A stretch of DNA of 64,000 bases, from positions 3,968,001-4,032,000 of the forward strand of contig CP087969.1 in NCBI GenBank assembly GCA_024703915.1, read 5' to 3'. The translations under genes were made by a program, and so were the position numbers. The stretch's first letter is position 1, and each line of letters opens with the position of its first letter. The notes below the pieces were generated by a model. That model saw only the letters and a list, made by a program, of their open reading frames with translations, ran no database searches and was not told the origin of the DNA. This DNA comes from Massilia sp. H-1. GTDB taxonomy: Bacteria > Pseudomonadota > Gammaproteobacteria > Burkholderiales > Burkholderiaceae_D. Shown here in pieces: positions 9,677-20,353 of the stretch.

Positions 9677-9754
9677 TGGTAGGCCGTGCAGGGATTCAGA
9701 ACCTGCGACCAACGGATTAAAAGTCCGCTGCTCTACCAGCTGAGCTAACGACCC
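9677..9754 (-). tRNA. tRNA-Lys (anticodon TTT)
   Basis: Read on the minus strand, it starts GGGTCGTTAGCTCAGC, has anticodon loop CTTTTAA and ends in encoded CCA. D-arm, anticodon arm and variable loop are normal. The T-arm reads GCAGG-TTCTGAATC-CCTGC, two bases longer than the canonical 7-nt loop TTCGAAT, making 78 nt instead of 76. Given the indels elsewhere in this record, I take the two bases as errors, not as a real variant. Confidence 0.88.
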
Positions 9755-9814
9755 GAAGAGGCAGCATTATAGCTGACGATTTCGATTTCCGCTAGGCAGT
9801 TTTTTTGCTGCTTA

Positions 9815-11638
9815 TCAATTTGTCAGTTTGGCCGTTACTTTCAGCACTTCGTCGGCCGTGGTGACGCCTTCGAGGATCTTGTACGCGCTTAAGCAATGCG
9901 CAGCGGCTTCATGCCGTCGGAAACGGCCTGATTGCGCAGCGCCACCAGATCGGTCTTCTCGCCGATCATGTTGGTGAAGCCTTCGGACACCGTCAGCAAC
10001 TCGTACAGGCCGGTACGGCCGCGGTAGCCGGTCTGGCGGCATTCCGGGCAGCCGATAGGGCGATACACCTTGGACGGCTTGGGCAGGTCCCAGTTCCCGG
10101 CGATGCTGGTCCAGATGTCGTCGTTGATTTCGCCGTCATCCTTCTTGCACAGCGCGCACAGCGTGCGCACCAGGCGCTGCGCCATGATGCCGATCAGCGT
10201 CGCTTCCAGCAGGTAATGCGGCACGCCCAGTTCCAGCAGCCGCATCACGGCCATCGGCGCATCGTTGGTGTGCAGCGTGGACAGCACCAGGTGGCCGGTC
10301 AGGGCGGCCTGGATCGCCATCTCGGCGGTGGCCAGGTCGCGGATCTCGCCCACCATGATGATGTCGGGATCTTGCCGCATCAGGGCGCGCACGCCGTCGG
10401 CGAACGACAGGTCGATGCCGGGCTGCACCTGCATCTGGTTGAACGAGCCCTCGACCATCTCGATCGGGTCTTCCACCGTGCACACGTTCACTTCCGAGGT
10501 GGCCAGCGCCTTGAGCGTGGTGTACAGGGTGGTGGTCTTGCCCGAGCCGGTCGGCCCGGTGACCAGGATGATGCCGTGCGGGCGTGCCGTCAGGCCATCC
10601 CAGCGCTTGGCGTCGTCCACCGGGAAACCGAGTTCGGGCAAGGTCTTGACGACCACGTCCGGATCGAAAATCCGCATGACCAGTTTTTCGCCGAAGGCGG
10701 TCGGCATGGTCGACAGGCGCAGCTCGACTTCCTGGCCGCCCGTGGTGCGGGTCTTGATGCGGCCATCTTGCGGACGGCGTTTCTCGATCACGTCCATCCG
10801 GCCCAGCAGCTTGATGCGCGCGGTCATCGCGATCATCACCACGGCTAAGCACCTGGTAGACCTGGTGCAGCACGCCGTCGATGCGGAAGCGGATCGAGGC
10901 GATCTCGCGCTTCGGTTCGAGGTGGATGTCGGAGGCGCGCTGTTCGAAGGCGTATTGCCACAGCCAGTCGACGATGTTGACCACGTGCTGGTCGTTGGCG
11001 TCGAGCTTGTTCGACTTGCCCAGCTCGACCAGTTGTTCGAAGTTGTTGCGCAGCGCCAGATCCTGGCCCTTGGACTTGTTGGCGTCCTTGATCGTCTTGG
11101 CCAGGCTGAAGAACTGCGAAATGTATTGCGAGATGTCGAGCGGATTCGAGATGACCAGTTCGATCTGGCGCCGCGATACCTTGGCGATCTCGGCCTGCCA
11201 CTCGGTGGCGAACGGATCGGCCGTGGCAACGACCAGCTTGTGCGGCGTCAGTTCGACCGGCAGGATGTTAAAGCGCGCCGCATAGCTGGCCGTCATCACA
11301 TCGGCGACCCGGGTGAAGTCGATCTTGAGCGGGTCGATGCGCACGAAGGGCAGGTTGCACTTGGCCGCCGCCCATTCGGTCAGCATGTCGAGCGTGAGCA
11401 TGCGGTGCGGCGACAGGGCCGACACCAGCTTGCACTGCGCCACGGCCGACAGCGGATGCATGGAGCCGACCGCGTTCTTGAGAATGCCCTGGGCCTGGGC
11501 GAAGTTGGCCTTGACCTTGTCTTTCTCGACAATGCCGTCCGCCAGCAGCCAGCTGAAGATCGCTTGCAGGTCGAGCGACTTGGGCCGGGTCTTGGTGACG
11601 TGCGGCGCGTGCTCTGCTTTTTTCGTTTCTGCGTTCAA
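9815..11638 (-). CDS. GspE/PilB-family assembly ATPase
   Basis: About 605 residues. An N-terminal MshEN-like region is followed by the secretion ATPase core: Walker A GPTGSGKTTTLYT, the Asp box with VEDPIEM, Walker B IIMVGEIRD and the His box HTNDAP. A C-terminal zinc site is formed by CALC and GCPEC. These hexameric ATPases power pilus or type II pseudopilus assembly at the inner membrane. No pilus or Gsp neighbours are present, so type IV pilus versus type II secretion cannot be decided. Frame breaks at 10844-10850 and 9887-9894 both become normal (QVPAVVMIAM and RIAGAYKI) when GCCGGC is restored. Confidence 0.88.
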
Positions 11639-11659
11639 GCCATTCTCCGTCGGTGCTGG

Positions 11660-12444
11660 TTAGATTGCCGCCTGAATACCCTTGACCCAGGACTTGGCGG
11701 GCAACTTGGTGGCCGCCACGATCTCGGCGGCGCGTGCTTTCAGTGCATCGATGTCGATGGCCGGTCTGGTACGGAAGCATAGCGCCACGACGTTGCCGTC
11801 ATGGACTTCCGGCAGGCAGATCACATGGTCGAAGGCAAATTTCATGGCCTTGATATTGCGTGCGTAGCTGGGGTGGTCGCCAAACAGGTTGACGGTCATG
11901 ATGCCGCCTTCCTTCAGGCAAGCGTTGCAGGACTGGTAGAACTCCGGCGTATCGAGCACGGGGCCCTTGGCGGTGGCGTCGTACAGGTCGCATTGCAGCA
12001 CGTCGAAGGCGCTTAAGCATGGGCCGGATCGTCGACGAAGTCGAGCGCGTCCATTTCGATCACGTTCAGGCGCCCATCGTTGGGCGGCAGCTTGAACATC
12101 GATTCGCACACGGTCACCACGGCCGGATTGAGTTCGACCGCCGTCACGCTGGCGTCGGGAAACTGGCGATAGCAAAACTTGGTCAGCGCACCCGTGCCCA
12201 GACCGAGCTGGGCGATGGTCTGCGGCTGTTCGATGAACAGCATCCAGGCCATCATTTGCTGCGCGTATTCGAGCTCCGGCCAGTCGGGCTTGCGGATGCG
12301 CATCGCGCCCTGCACCCATTCGGTGCCGAAATGCAGGTAGCGCACGCCGTCCTGTTCGGACAGGGTGACGGGAGCGAATTTGGGCTTGCGCGCCGGACGG
12401 CGCGAGGATTCAACTTGTTCGATGGATTTTCTTTTGATAAGCAT
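11660..12444 (-). CDS. Spermidine synthase-like (SpeE family) protein
   Basis: About 260 residues with a Rossmann fold of the polyamine synthase/SAM-dependent type. The motif AQLGLGTGALTKFC lies near residue 80, VTAVELNPAVV follows, and VIEMDALDFV then DVLQCDLYDA carry acidic residues that bind the nucleotide and substrate. True SpeE proteins transfer an aminopropyl group to putrescine. This shorter subgroup, often found alone, has no established substrate, so I would not assign spermidine synthesis. GCTTAAGC at 12011-12018 breaks the frame where Ala-Gly fits. It lies 21 nt downstream of the GspE/PilB gene on the same strand. Confidence 0.75.
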
Positions 12445-12494
12445 AGGCGACCTGGTTCGATCGCCCTATTATATCGGGGGATGCGATGCCGGAG

Positions 12495-13043
12495 TTACTG
12501 GCGAGGATCCGGTTCGACCGACACGCGCAGGCGCACCCGGTCGCCTGGATCGCGCGCCATCATGCTGGTGTAGTTACGGCCGCCATAGGTATAGCTTACG
12601 TCGTAACCGATCGTGCGCGACTCGTAGCTCTCGACCATGCGGCAACGGCGTACCGCCTGTTCCTGCGGGTAGCGGCTATCGTATGTGCGGCTGGCTGTTG
12701 GGCGCGCCATTGCTGATCCGGTCGTGCTAGCCACCGCACCGGCAACCACGCCGATGGCCGTGGCGGCTGCCTTGCCGCTGCCGCCGCCAACCTGGTTGCC
12801 CAGGATGCCGCCTAAGCAACCGCGCCCAGAATCAGCGCCATCGGCTGCTGCGCTGTTGCTGCACTTGCTGCGGCGGGGCTTGCACATATTCGGTGCGGCA
12901 TTCTTCACGCGGCTGGCGAACCTGCTCGACGCGCGGCTCGACCCCACGTCACGCGGCCATATTCTTCATATTCGGCCGCTTGCGCTTCTAGCCATGTTGC
13001 TGGCGCCAAGGGCAGACATTAACAGTGCGATATGCATTTTCAT
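12495..13043 (-). CDS. Glycine-zipper 2TM-domain envelope protein
   Basis: About 180 residues. A short signal sequence (MKMHIALLMSALGAS) is followed by a Gln/Pro-rich linker, the glycine zipper (GGILGNQVGGGSGKAAATAIGVVAGAV) and a C-terminal domain with RRCRMVESYESRTIGYDVSYTYGGRNYTSMMARDPG, read in parts. Proteins with this layout are outer-membrane or periplasmic factors of unknown function. At least two lesions, near 12812 (GCCTAAGC) and 12992, break the frame between signal and zipper, so the linker sequence is unreliable. Confidence 0.75.
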
Positions 13044-13363
13044 GGGGTTACCTCGTGAATTCAGTCCAATGGGTGGCGAAATCCGTGTTTCGCCATGATC
13101 GTATGGTAGTCCTGTCGGCCACGATTGCGTAGTTCCCGTGGCAACAAGATGTAACAGCAAGTACGTATAAGTATCTATCCACGAATCGCGCGAATTGGCG
13201 TAAAGTGCGCCCCAAAGGGCGAATTTTAGGTAAAACCTTCTGATTATTAACATTTATTGCGTTTGAAATCACATTCGGGTTGATTCGATTACTACAAAAC
13301 GTTACCCTATGCGAACGGGGGTAGTATTGGCGCGTGGCAACCACGCAAGTTGACGAGGGAAAA
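13044..13363. other. Divergent intergenic region without a recognised gene
   Basis: 320 nt between the glycine-zipper gene (minus) and the barstar-like gene (plus). It is richer in A+T than the surroundings and should hold both promoters. I see no long repeat or RNA gene. GAGGGA at 13355-13360 is the ribosome site of the plus-strand gene. Confidence 0.5.
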
Positions 13364-13761
13364 ATGAGTTTGTTGATAACCGTGCCGCCGAATCTGGTGC
13401 AGTCGATCCGAGCCTTCCGCGTTGTGGAATTGCAGGAGGAAGCCGGACGCCTGGGGCAGCACTTTCTCTACGCACATTGCGCCAATACCCTGACCAAGCA
13501 GCAGGTCTGCGGCCGCATCGGCGAAAGCTTTCATTTCCCAAAGCCGGGCGCGAAGAATTTCGATGCCCTGCGCGAATCGCTGACCGAGACCATCAACAAG
13601 GCCGGTCCGCAGCCCGGTTTCATCGTCGTCATCGAGCAATTGCCAAATACGCAAAAGTTCGACAAGGAAGCCCACGAAACCCTGCTGGACGTGTTCCATG
13701 ACGCGGCTGATTACTGGGCCGAGAAAAAGTCCCTTTCCGCGTGTTTTACTCGTTCGAATAA
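13364..13761 (+). CDS. Barstar-family protein
   Basis: About 132 residues. FHFPKPGAKNFDALRESLTE matches the barstar core (beta strand, then the helix that covers a barnase active site), and a helix, VFHDAADYWAEKK, lies near the C-terminus. The frame slips at about 13733; repairing it gives RVFYSFE and TAA at 13759-13761, the usual end of such proteins. Barstar blocks barnase-type ribonucleases. No ribonuclease gene is next to it, so it is either an orphan antitoxin-like protein or has another partner. Many proteobacterial genomes carry such solitary copies. Confidence 0.75.
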
Positions 13762-13842
13762 TCCCCGCAGTGCCTGCTGCACTGCAACATATTTACTCCC
13801 CTTTCTTGGTCCGGCCTGCCGCTCAGGGTACAATGCCGCCTT

Positions 13843-14463
13843 ATGAAAAACATTGTGATCCTCATTTCCGGGCGTGGCAGCAACATGGAAGCAGTCGTCC
13901 ATGCAGCGCGCAAGGAGCAATGGCTAAGCCCCGCATCGTGGCCGTGATCAGCAACAAGGCCGACGCCGGCATGGGCTTGAATTTGCCCGTTCGCACGGTA
14001 TCGCGACCGCCGTGGTGCCGAACAAGGCTTACCCGAGCCGCGAAGCCTTCGATGCAGCCCTGCAGCAGGAAATTGACCGTTTCGCGCCCGATCTGGTCGT
14101 GCTGGCCGGTTTCATGCGGATTCTGACGCCGGGCTTCGTTGCGCATTACGAAGGACGGATGCTCAATATCCACCCGTCGCTGCTGCCGCTGTTTCCCGGG
14201 CTGCATACGCACCAGCAAGCGCTGGACGCGGGCGAAACCCGGCATGGCGCGACCGTGCATTTTGTCACGGCGCAGCTGGACCACGGTCCGGTGGTGGCAC
14301 AGGCGGCGGTTGACGTTGTGCCTGGCGATACCGAAGACACACTGGCCGCGCGGTGCTGGTGCAGGAACACCAGCTCTATCCACGCGCGATCCGCCTGTTC
14401 GTCGAGGACCGGCTCAGCATCGAAAACGGGGATGTCCGCATCGCCGAATCAACACGTAGTTAA
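13843..14463 (+). CDS. purN: Phosphoribosylglycinamide formyltransferase
   Basis: About 206 residues. It transfers formyl from 10-formyl-THF to GAR in purine synthesis, in the cytoplasm. MKNIVILISGRGSNMEAVV is the phosphate-binding start. The catalytic region has MLNIHPSLLPLFPGLHTHQQA (Asn and His of the INIHPS motif) and Asp in TAQLDHGPVVAQ. Frame breaks occur near 13924 (GCTAAGCC), 13980 (missing G) and 14350 (missing G); after repair the protein runs to IAEST and TAA at 14461-14463. It is followed after 12 nt by an RNA methyltransferase gene. Confidence 0.92.
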
Positions 14464-14475
14464 CCAAGGAATTCC

Positions 14476-15794
14476 ATGAGATTGCCACCAGCGATACTCG
14501 GCAATACAGAAGAAGTATTGCGCGAGATCTTGCGTTTTTCGGCTCCGGCCGACACCACCCTGTCGCGTTACTTCAAAGACCACCCGCGCCTCGGTTCGCG
14601 CGAGCGCGGCGCCGTTGCCGAAGGCATTTACGCGATCCTGCGCAACAAGTCCTTCTTCACCGACTTTGCCGAAGCCGGACAGAGCCCGACCATGCGCCGC
14701 CTCACCATCCTCGGCCTGGCCGAAGCGGTGGGTGCCGATTCGCTGGGCGGCCTGACCGAAGAAGAAACCGCCTTCCTGACCCGCGTGCTCGACATCGACC
14801 GCAATCTGATGCCGCCGCAAATGCGCTCGAACATGCCGAAATGGCTGTTCGACAAATTCGTCGCGCAATTCAGGCGAAGCCGAAGCGCTCGAACTGTGCA
14901 GCGCCCTGAACCAGTGAGCGCCGCTCGACCTGCGCGTCAATTCGATCAAGGCCACGCGCGACGAAGTCGTGGCCTACTTGCTCGAAGCGCCGATCGCGGC
15001 CGAACCGATGCCTTACGCCCCGCTGGGCTTGCGCGTGCTGAAAAAGCCAGCGCTGCAAAACCTGCCGCTGTTCAAGAGCGGCGCGATCGAAGTGCAGGAC
15101 GAGGGCAGCCAGGTGCTGTCCCAGATCGTCGGCGCCAAGCGCGGCGAGATGGTGGTCGACTTCTGCGCCGGTGCTTAAGGGGCAAGACGCTGGCCCTGGG
15201 TGCGCTGATGCGCAACACCGGCCGCCTGTACGCTTTCGACATTTCCGAGAAGCGCCTGGCCAAGCTCAAGCCGCGCCTGGCGCAGCGGCCTGTCGAACGT
15301 GCATCCGGTGCTGATCGCGCACGAGCGCGATGCCAAGATCAAACGTCTGGTTTAGCAAGATCGACCGCGTGCTGGTCGATGCGCCGTGCAGCGGCCTGGG
15401 CACCCTGCGCCGCAATCCGGACGTCAAGTGGCGCCAGAAGATCGAAGCCATCGCTGAAATGCAGGAAAAGCAAGCCTCGATCCTGGACGGCGCGGCGCGC
15501 CTGCTCAAGGGCGGCGGCCGCCTCGTGTACGCCACCTGCAGCTTGCTCAATGAAGAGAACGACTTCATCGTCGAACAATTCCTGGCATCGCACCCGGACT
15601 TCGAACTGGTGCCGATGCATCAGGTGCTGGCCGAGCAAAAAATCGAACTCGAGATGGGCGATTACCTCAAACTGCTGCCGCACAAGCACCAGACCGACGG
15701 TTTCTTCGCCGCCGTTCTGCAGCGCAAGCCGATGGCCAAGAAGGCGCCAAAGGAAGACGTTGCCGATGAGACTGAAACCGCCACCGACGAATAA
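14476..15794 (+). CDS. RsmB-family rRNA (cytosine-C5) methyltransferase
   Basis: About 435 residues. An N-terminal helical NusB-like half (about 1-135) precedes a Rossmann methyltransferase domain. The SAM site is VDFCAGAGGKTLALGA, with GCTTAAGG at 15173-15180 where the third Gly belongs. Catalytic motifs are VDAPCSGLGTLRRNPD (motif IV Cys) and VYATCSLLNEEN (motif VI Cys). RsmB methylates C967 of 16S rRNA; substrate identity is inferred from family. Other breaks lie near 14871, 15290 and 15352 (GGTTTAGC for GGCCGGC, giving LAGKIDRVL). The Lys/Ala/Glu-rich tail is extra. Confidence 0.88.
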
Positions 15795-15808
15795 CACCTG
15801 ACGAGCCC

Positions 15809-17136
15809 ATGCCCCTGTCCAATCTGCTGACCGAATTATTCGAAGATCTCGACAAGCCAGTCATTCTCTGGCAAGCCGGAATCATTCTTGTTTGTATGGC
15901 AGTAGGTTGGGGGCTGGCGCGCCTGTTGCGCGGCACCTATGCCAATCCCCAGGATGGCAGCGGCAGCGTGGTGCAAGCCGGCGTGGCCCACTTCCAGTTA
16001 TGTGCTCACGCCGGTGCTGATCGCTTCGCTGATCGGCATCGCCAAGCTGGTGGCCTTGCCTTACCTCGGCAATGTCAAATTGCTGCAGGTGGCGCTGCCG
16101 CTGGTCGGTTCGGTGGCCGTGATCCGCATGGTGTTCTACCTGCTGCGGCGCGCCTTCGCCCGCCGCGGCCCGCTCGGCGCGGCCCTGGTCACGTTCGAAA
16201 AAATCATTTCCCTGATTGTCTGGCTGGCGCTGGCGCTCTATCTGACCGGCATGTGGGTCGGCGTTCTGGACTATCTCGACACCACCAAGCTGCCGTTGGG
16301 CAAACACGGCGGCATCGCCTTGTCGGCGATCTTGCAGGGCGCCGTATCGGTGGTGGTCACGCTGATGCTCGCGCTGTGGGGCTTGGCTGCCGCGCTCGAA
16401 GAGCGCCTGATGGGCGTGTCCGGCCTGCACCCTTCGCTGCGCGTGGTTACTGCGCGCCTGGGCAAGTCGCTCCTGATTGTCATTGCGGTCCTGGCCAGCC
16501 TGTCGCTGGTGGGCATCGACCTGACGGTGCTGTCGGTGTTCGGCGGCGCGCTCGGCGTTGGCCTCGGTCTCGGTTTGCAGAAGATCGCCAGCAATTACGT
16601 GTCCGGCTTTGTGATTCTGCTCGAACGCAGCCTGTCCATCGGCGACATGATCCTGGTCGACAAATTCAGCGGCAAGGTCACGCAAATCAATACCCGCTAC
16701 ACGGTCCTGCAAGGGCTCGACGGGACCGAGACCGTGATTCCGAACGAGATGCTCATTTCCGGGCCGGTGCAAAACCTGTCGCTGTCGAGCCGCCAGGTGC
16801 GCGTTGCCACCCAGCTGACGGTGGCCTTCGATACCGACCTGGCGAACCTGATGCCGAAAATTGTCGAGGTATGCAAATCGGTCGAGCGCGTGCTGGCCGA
16901 TCCCGAGCTAAGCCGTGGTGCTGAAAAATTTTGGCGCCGATGGATTCGAACTCGATGTCGGCATGTGGATCGAGGACCCGGAAAACGGCCGCGGTGGTTT
17001 GCTGTCCGACGTGAATCTTGGAATATGGTCCTTGTTGCAACGCGAAGGAGTAAGCTTGCCATATCCGACAAGAGATTTGCGAATCGCCGATCCGAAAGTG
17101 ACAACATTGCTCGAGACGATAGCTGCAAAACAGTGA
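15809..17136 (+). CDS. MscS-family mechanosensitive ion channel
   Basis: About 440 residues. Several membrane helices (about 18-36, 65-90, 105-130, 140-165, 195-215) precede the pore helix SVFGGALGVGLGLGLQKIASNYVSGFVILLE, read in parts, the Gly/Ala-rich TM3 of MscS. The cytoplasmic beta domain has SIGDMILVDKFSGKVTQI and VIPNEMLI. It should open under membrane tension and release solutes. Frame breaks at about 16000 and 16912 (GAGCTAAGCCGTGG) are repairable. The C-terminus ends LLETIAAKQ at 17136. It begins 14 nt after the methyltransferase gene. Confidence 0.88.
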
Positions 17137-17231
17137 AATGAGTTGTGCAGGCCGTGCCGCTAGGCATTGGTTCGTCGTAAAATAGAGGGGTTCTTCGGTT
17201 GTGCAGTTGTAAGCCCTTTATTGGAGTAGTA

Positions 17232-18434
17232 ATGAATTTGTTAAGTTCGATTGTCGACTTTCTGATCAACGGTGTTGTGGGCCTCAGCGCCTGGCAAGTC
17301 GTGATCTACACCCTGGTCGTCACGCATATCACGATCGCCAGCGTTACCATTTATCTGCACCGCCACCAGGCGCACCGTGCGCTCGATCTGCACGCGATTC
17401 CCAGTCATTTCTTCCGCTTCTGGCTGTGGCTCACCACCGGCCAGGTGACCAAGGAGTGGGCCGCGATCCACCGCAAGCACCACGCCAAGTGCGACACCGA
17501 AGAAGATCCGCACAGCCCCGTCACGCGCGGCATCCGCAAAGTCCTGTTTGAAGGCGCCGAGCTGTATCGCATCGAATCGAAGAACCAGGAAACCATGGAC
17601 AAGTATGGCCATGGCACGCCCGATGACTGGATCGAGCGCAATCTGTACACCCGTTTCAGCTGGCAGGGCGTGTCGCTGCTGCTGGTCGTGAACTTCCTGC
17701 TGTTCGGCGTGATCGGCGTGACGATCTGGGCGATCCAGATGATGTGGATCCCGATCACGGCAGCTTAAGCATCATCAACGGCATCGGCCACTACTGGGGC
17801 TACCGCAATTACGATTGCTCCGACGCGGCGACCAACATCATCCCGTTCGGCATCCTGATCGGCGGCGAAGAACTGCACAATAACCACCACACGTTTGCGA
17901 CCTCGGCCAAGCTGTCCTCGAAATGGTACGAGTTCGATATCGGCTACTTCTACATCCGCGTGCTGGAAACGTGCAAGATGGCCAAGGTCAAGAAGCTGGC
18001 GCCCAAGCCGGTGTTCGAGCAGGGCAAGACGGTGGCCGACCTGGCCACGCTGCAGTCGGTGATCGCCAACCGCTACGACGTCATGGCCAAGTACGCCAAC
18101 TCGCTCAAGCTCGCATGGCGCGAAGAAGCCGAACACCTCAAGCACAAGGCGGCGCTCGAGAAGCGTTTCCTGGAAGTCCTCGCGCAAGCTGCTGCAGCGC
18201 GAACCGGGCAAGCTGGAAGCGTCGCACAAGCAACAGCTGGTCGAGCTGTTCCAGCACAGCAAGGCGCTCGAGACGATGCATCAGATGCGCGTCGAGCTGG
18301 GCGCGATCTGGGAGCGTTCGCACTTCACGCGCGACCAGTTGCTGCAACAGCTGCAAGACTGGTGCGCGCGGGCCGAAGCGTCCGGCATCAAGTCACTGGA
18401 AGAATTCTCCATGCGCCTGCGCAGCTACGCGTAA
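17232..18434 (+). CDS. Membrane fatty acid (acyl-CoA/acyl-lipid) desaturase
   Basis: About 400 residues. Four membrane segments and the three His boxes of di-iron desaturases are visible: HRHQAHR near residue 39, HRKHH near 82 and HNNHHT near 218. An unusually long C-terminal part (about 250-400) is charged and helical. The enzyme puts a cis double bond (probably delta-9) into acyl chains. I chose ATG 17232, preceded by TTGGAGTAGTA. GCTTAAGC at 17763-17770 breaks the frame where TAAGIINGIGHYWG is expected; a second break is near 18183. Confidence 0.88.
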
Positions 18435-18450
18435 GCGACAATCCGGTTCC

Positions 18451-18475
18451 AACGGCTCCTGCGGGAGCCGTTTTT
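18451..18475 (+). terminator. Rho-independent terminator after desaturase
   Basis: AACGGCTCC-TGC-GGGAGCCGTT followed by TTTTT, 16 nt after the stop. Confidence 0.9.
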
Positions 18476-18491
18476 ATTTCGAGGAAGCCAA

Positions 18492-19005
18492 TTGGAAAAA
18501 ACGTCGATCCTGTTCGTCTGCATGGGCAATATCTGCCGCTCGCCAACGGCCGAGGGCGTGTTTCGCGCCCGCGCCGAACGTGCGGGCATGGCGGACCGTT
18601 TGCACATCGATTCTGCTTAAAGCACCCACGCCTATCACGTGGGCAGCAAGCCCGATCCGCGTTCGACCGACTTTGCCGCGCGCCGCGGGGTGGACCTGTC
18701 GACCCAGCGCGTCTGGTTGTTGCCGAGGACTTCGCCGCCTTCGACCGCATCTATGCGATGGACAAGGACAATCTGGCGCGCCTGATGGCCGCCTGTCCGC
18801 CTGAACACCGGCACAAGCTGGGCTTGTTCATGCAGTTCGCGGTCGCCAGCAATGCGGACGAGGTGCCCGATCCCTATTACGGCGGCGGTAACGGCTTTGA
18901 CCTGGTGCTCGATTACATTGAGGACGCGTCGGACGGCTTGCTGGCCGCGCTGCAGCGCAGCGGCCGCATAGAACGCGCGCAGCAGCGCTTCTGCGGCCGG
19001 AATAA
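18492..19005 (+). CDS. Low-molecular-weight protein-tyrosine phosphatase
   Basis: About 165 residues. The P-loop CX5R is CMGNICRS at residues 10-17 and the general-acid loop is VPDPYYGG. It removes phosphate from tyrosines; in bacteria, partners are often exopolysaccharide kinases, but none is adjacent. Start is TTG 18492 after GAGGAAG; no ATG fits before the P-loop. GCTTAAAGC at 18615-18623 breaks SAGTHAYHVG, and another slip is near 18715. The raw frame runs on to 19042, but a slip near 18984 gives a TAA at 19003-19005 just before the terminator, which I prefer. Confidence 0.85.
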
Positions 19006-19037
19006 AAGAGCCGCGCACTGTCGTGGGCGGCTCTTTC
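19006..19037. terminator. Terminator between LMW phosphatase and rpmG
   Basis: AAAGAGCCG and CGGCTCTTT form a stem with A and T runs outside; it lies between converging genes and can serve both. Confidence 0.82.
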
Positions 19038-19055
19038 TGTAGAACGCGAGATCGA

Positions 19056-19223
19056 TTACTTGATCTTGGTTTCTTTGTACATAACGTGCTTACGTGCCTT
19101 AGGATCGAACTTCATGATCTCCATTTTGGCAGGCATCGTGCGCTTGTTCTTGTCGGTGGTGTAGAAGTGACCCGTACCCGCGGTCGATTCCAGCTTGATT
19201 TTGTCGTGGCCAGTTTTTGCCAT
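19056..19223 (-). CDS. rpmG: 50S ribosomal protein L33
   Basis: 55 residues: [18 protein letters not shown] to YKETKIK, the complete L33 of proteobacteria. This version lacks the two Cys pairs found in zinc-binding L33 forms. It is the second gene of the rpmB-rpmG operon, 13 nt after rpmB, with GGGAGC before the ATG. It is too short for most gene lists but intact. Confidence 0.96.
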   Translation of the reverse strand: MAKTGHDKIKLESTAGTGHFYTTDKNKRTMPAKMEIMKFDPKARKHVMYKETKIK

Positions 19224-19236
19224 GATAGCTCCCTAA

Positions 19237-19473
19237 TTAAACTTTTTCGCCACGGGCGCGCATGTCAGCCAAAACGGCATCGATGCCGACTTTGTCAATG
19301 ACGCGCAGACCGGCGTTGGACAGACGCAGGGAGACCCAGCGGTTTTCCGATTCTACATAGATACGACGGTTCTGCAGGTTAGGCAGGAAACGACGTTTCG
19401 TTTTGTTGTTAGCGTGGGAGACGTTGTTGCCAACCATCGGACCCTTGCCAGTTACTTGGCAAACACGTGCCAT
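19237..19473 (-). CDS. rpmB: 50S ribosomal protein L28
   Basis: 78 residues: [20 protein letters not shown], then [12 protein letters not shown] and [15 protein letters not shown]. Full length and intact. L28 is a large-subunit protein in the peptidyl-site region. Preceded by TAGGAGTGCGCT and a recognisable promoter. First gene of the operon with rpmG. Confidence 0.97.
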   Translation of the reverse strand: MARVCQVTGKGPMVGNNVSHANNKTKRRFLPNLQNRRIYVESENRWVSLRLSNAGLRVIDKVGIDAVLADMRARGEKV

Positions 19474-19513
19474 AGCGCACTCCTAAGAAAATATCCAAAT
19501 TTGGAAAAACGAG

Positions 19514-19543
19514 AGTATAGCGCGAAAAGAACCGGACAATCAA
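19514..19543 (-). promoter_or_regulatory. Sigma-70-type promoter of rpmB-rpmG
   Basis: On the minus strand TTGATT (-35), an 18-nt spacer and TATACT (-10) lie about 40 nt before the rpmB start. Confidence 0.65.
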
Positions 19544-19611
19544 TGACTTATGAAAAACAATTGTGTCATGCGTGAATAAAAAATTTAACATTTGCCCTTG
19601 ATGCGGCAATC

Positions 19612-20287
19612 TCATAGCTGCCCGTGCTCGGCGAAGGAATGGACCTGCGCCCCGGCCACCACGAAATGATCGAGCACGCGCACGTCGACCAGGGCCAGGG
19701 CTTGCACCAGGGCCCGCGTGAGCAGCAGATCGGCTTCCGCTCGGCTCGGGCGAGCCGGAAGGGTGGTTGTGGGCCAGCATCACGCTGGCGGCGTTGCGCG
19801 CCAGCGCCGCCTTGACCACTTCGCGCGGATAGACGCTGGTGTGGGTCAGGGTGCCGCGAAACATTTCCTCGCACGCTAGCAGGCGGTTCTTGACGTCGAG
19901 GAAGAGCACGCTGAACGATTCGTGCTGCTGGCGTCCCATGCCCAGGCGCAGGTACTGGCGCACCAGTTCAGGCGAACCCAGCGCACAGCCTACCCGCAGC
20001 TGCTCATGCGCCGCGCGCCGGGCCAGTTCCATCACGGCTTGCAGCTGGGTGAATTTGGCGGGCCCCATGCCGTGCACCTCGGAGAACTGGGCGACGCTGG
20101 CGCCGAACACGCCTTGCAGCGAGCCGAAGCGGGCCAGCAGGTCGCGCCCGAGTTCCACCGCGCTGCGCCCGGCCACCCCGACCCGCAGGAACAGGGACAG
20201 CAATTCGGCGTCGGACAGGGCGCCCGCGCCCTCGCTGATCAGGCGCTCGCGCGGGCGCTGCTGTGTGGGCCAGTCCTTGATTCCCAT
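19612..20287 (-). CDS. radC: RadC-family JAMM protein
   Basis: About 225 residues. The helix-hairpin-helix N-terminal half ([33 protein letters not shown]) is followed by the JAB/JAMM domain with Glu in [18 protein letters not shown] and a downstream Asp. The name RadC (DNA repair) is historical and the function is not settled. One extra G at about 19733 shifts the frame; after repair the protein ends [19 protein letters not shown] with TGA at 19612-19614. It is divergent from fkpB with a 66-nt gap. Confidence 0.9.
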
Positions 20288-20353
20288 TCTGGATCCTGAT
20301 CAGTGCCTGGCCCGACGCGGTACAATATCGGTTTGCAAGCTTGAACCTCGATT

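Noticed and set aside
10265..11782. A 505-codon plus-strand frame opposite the GspE/PilB gene
   Set aside because: It mirrors codon bias of the real minus-strand gene; its sequence has no recognisable domain and no ribosome site.
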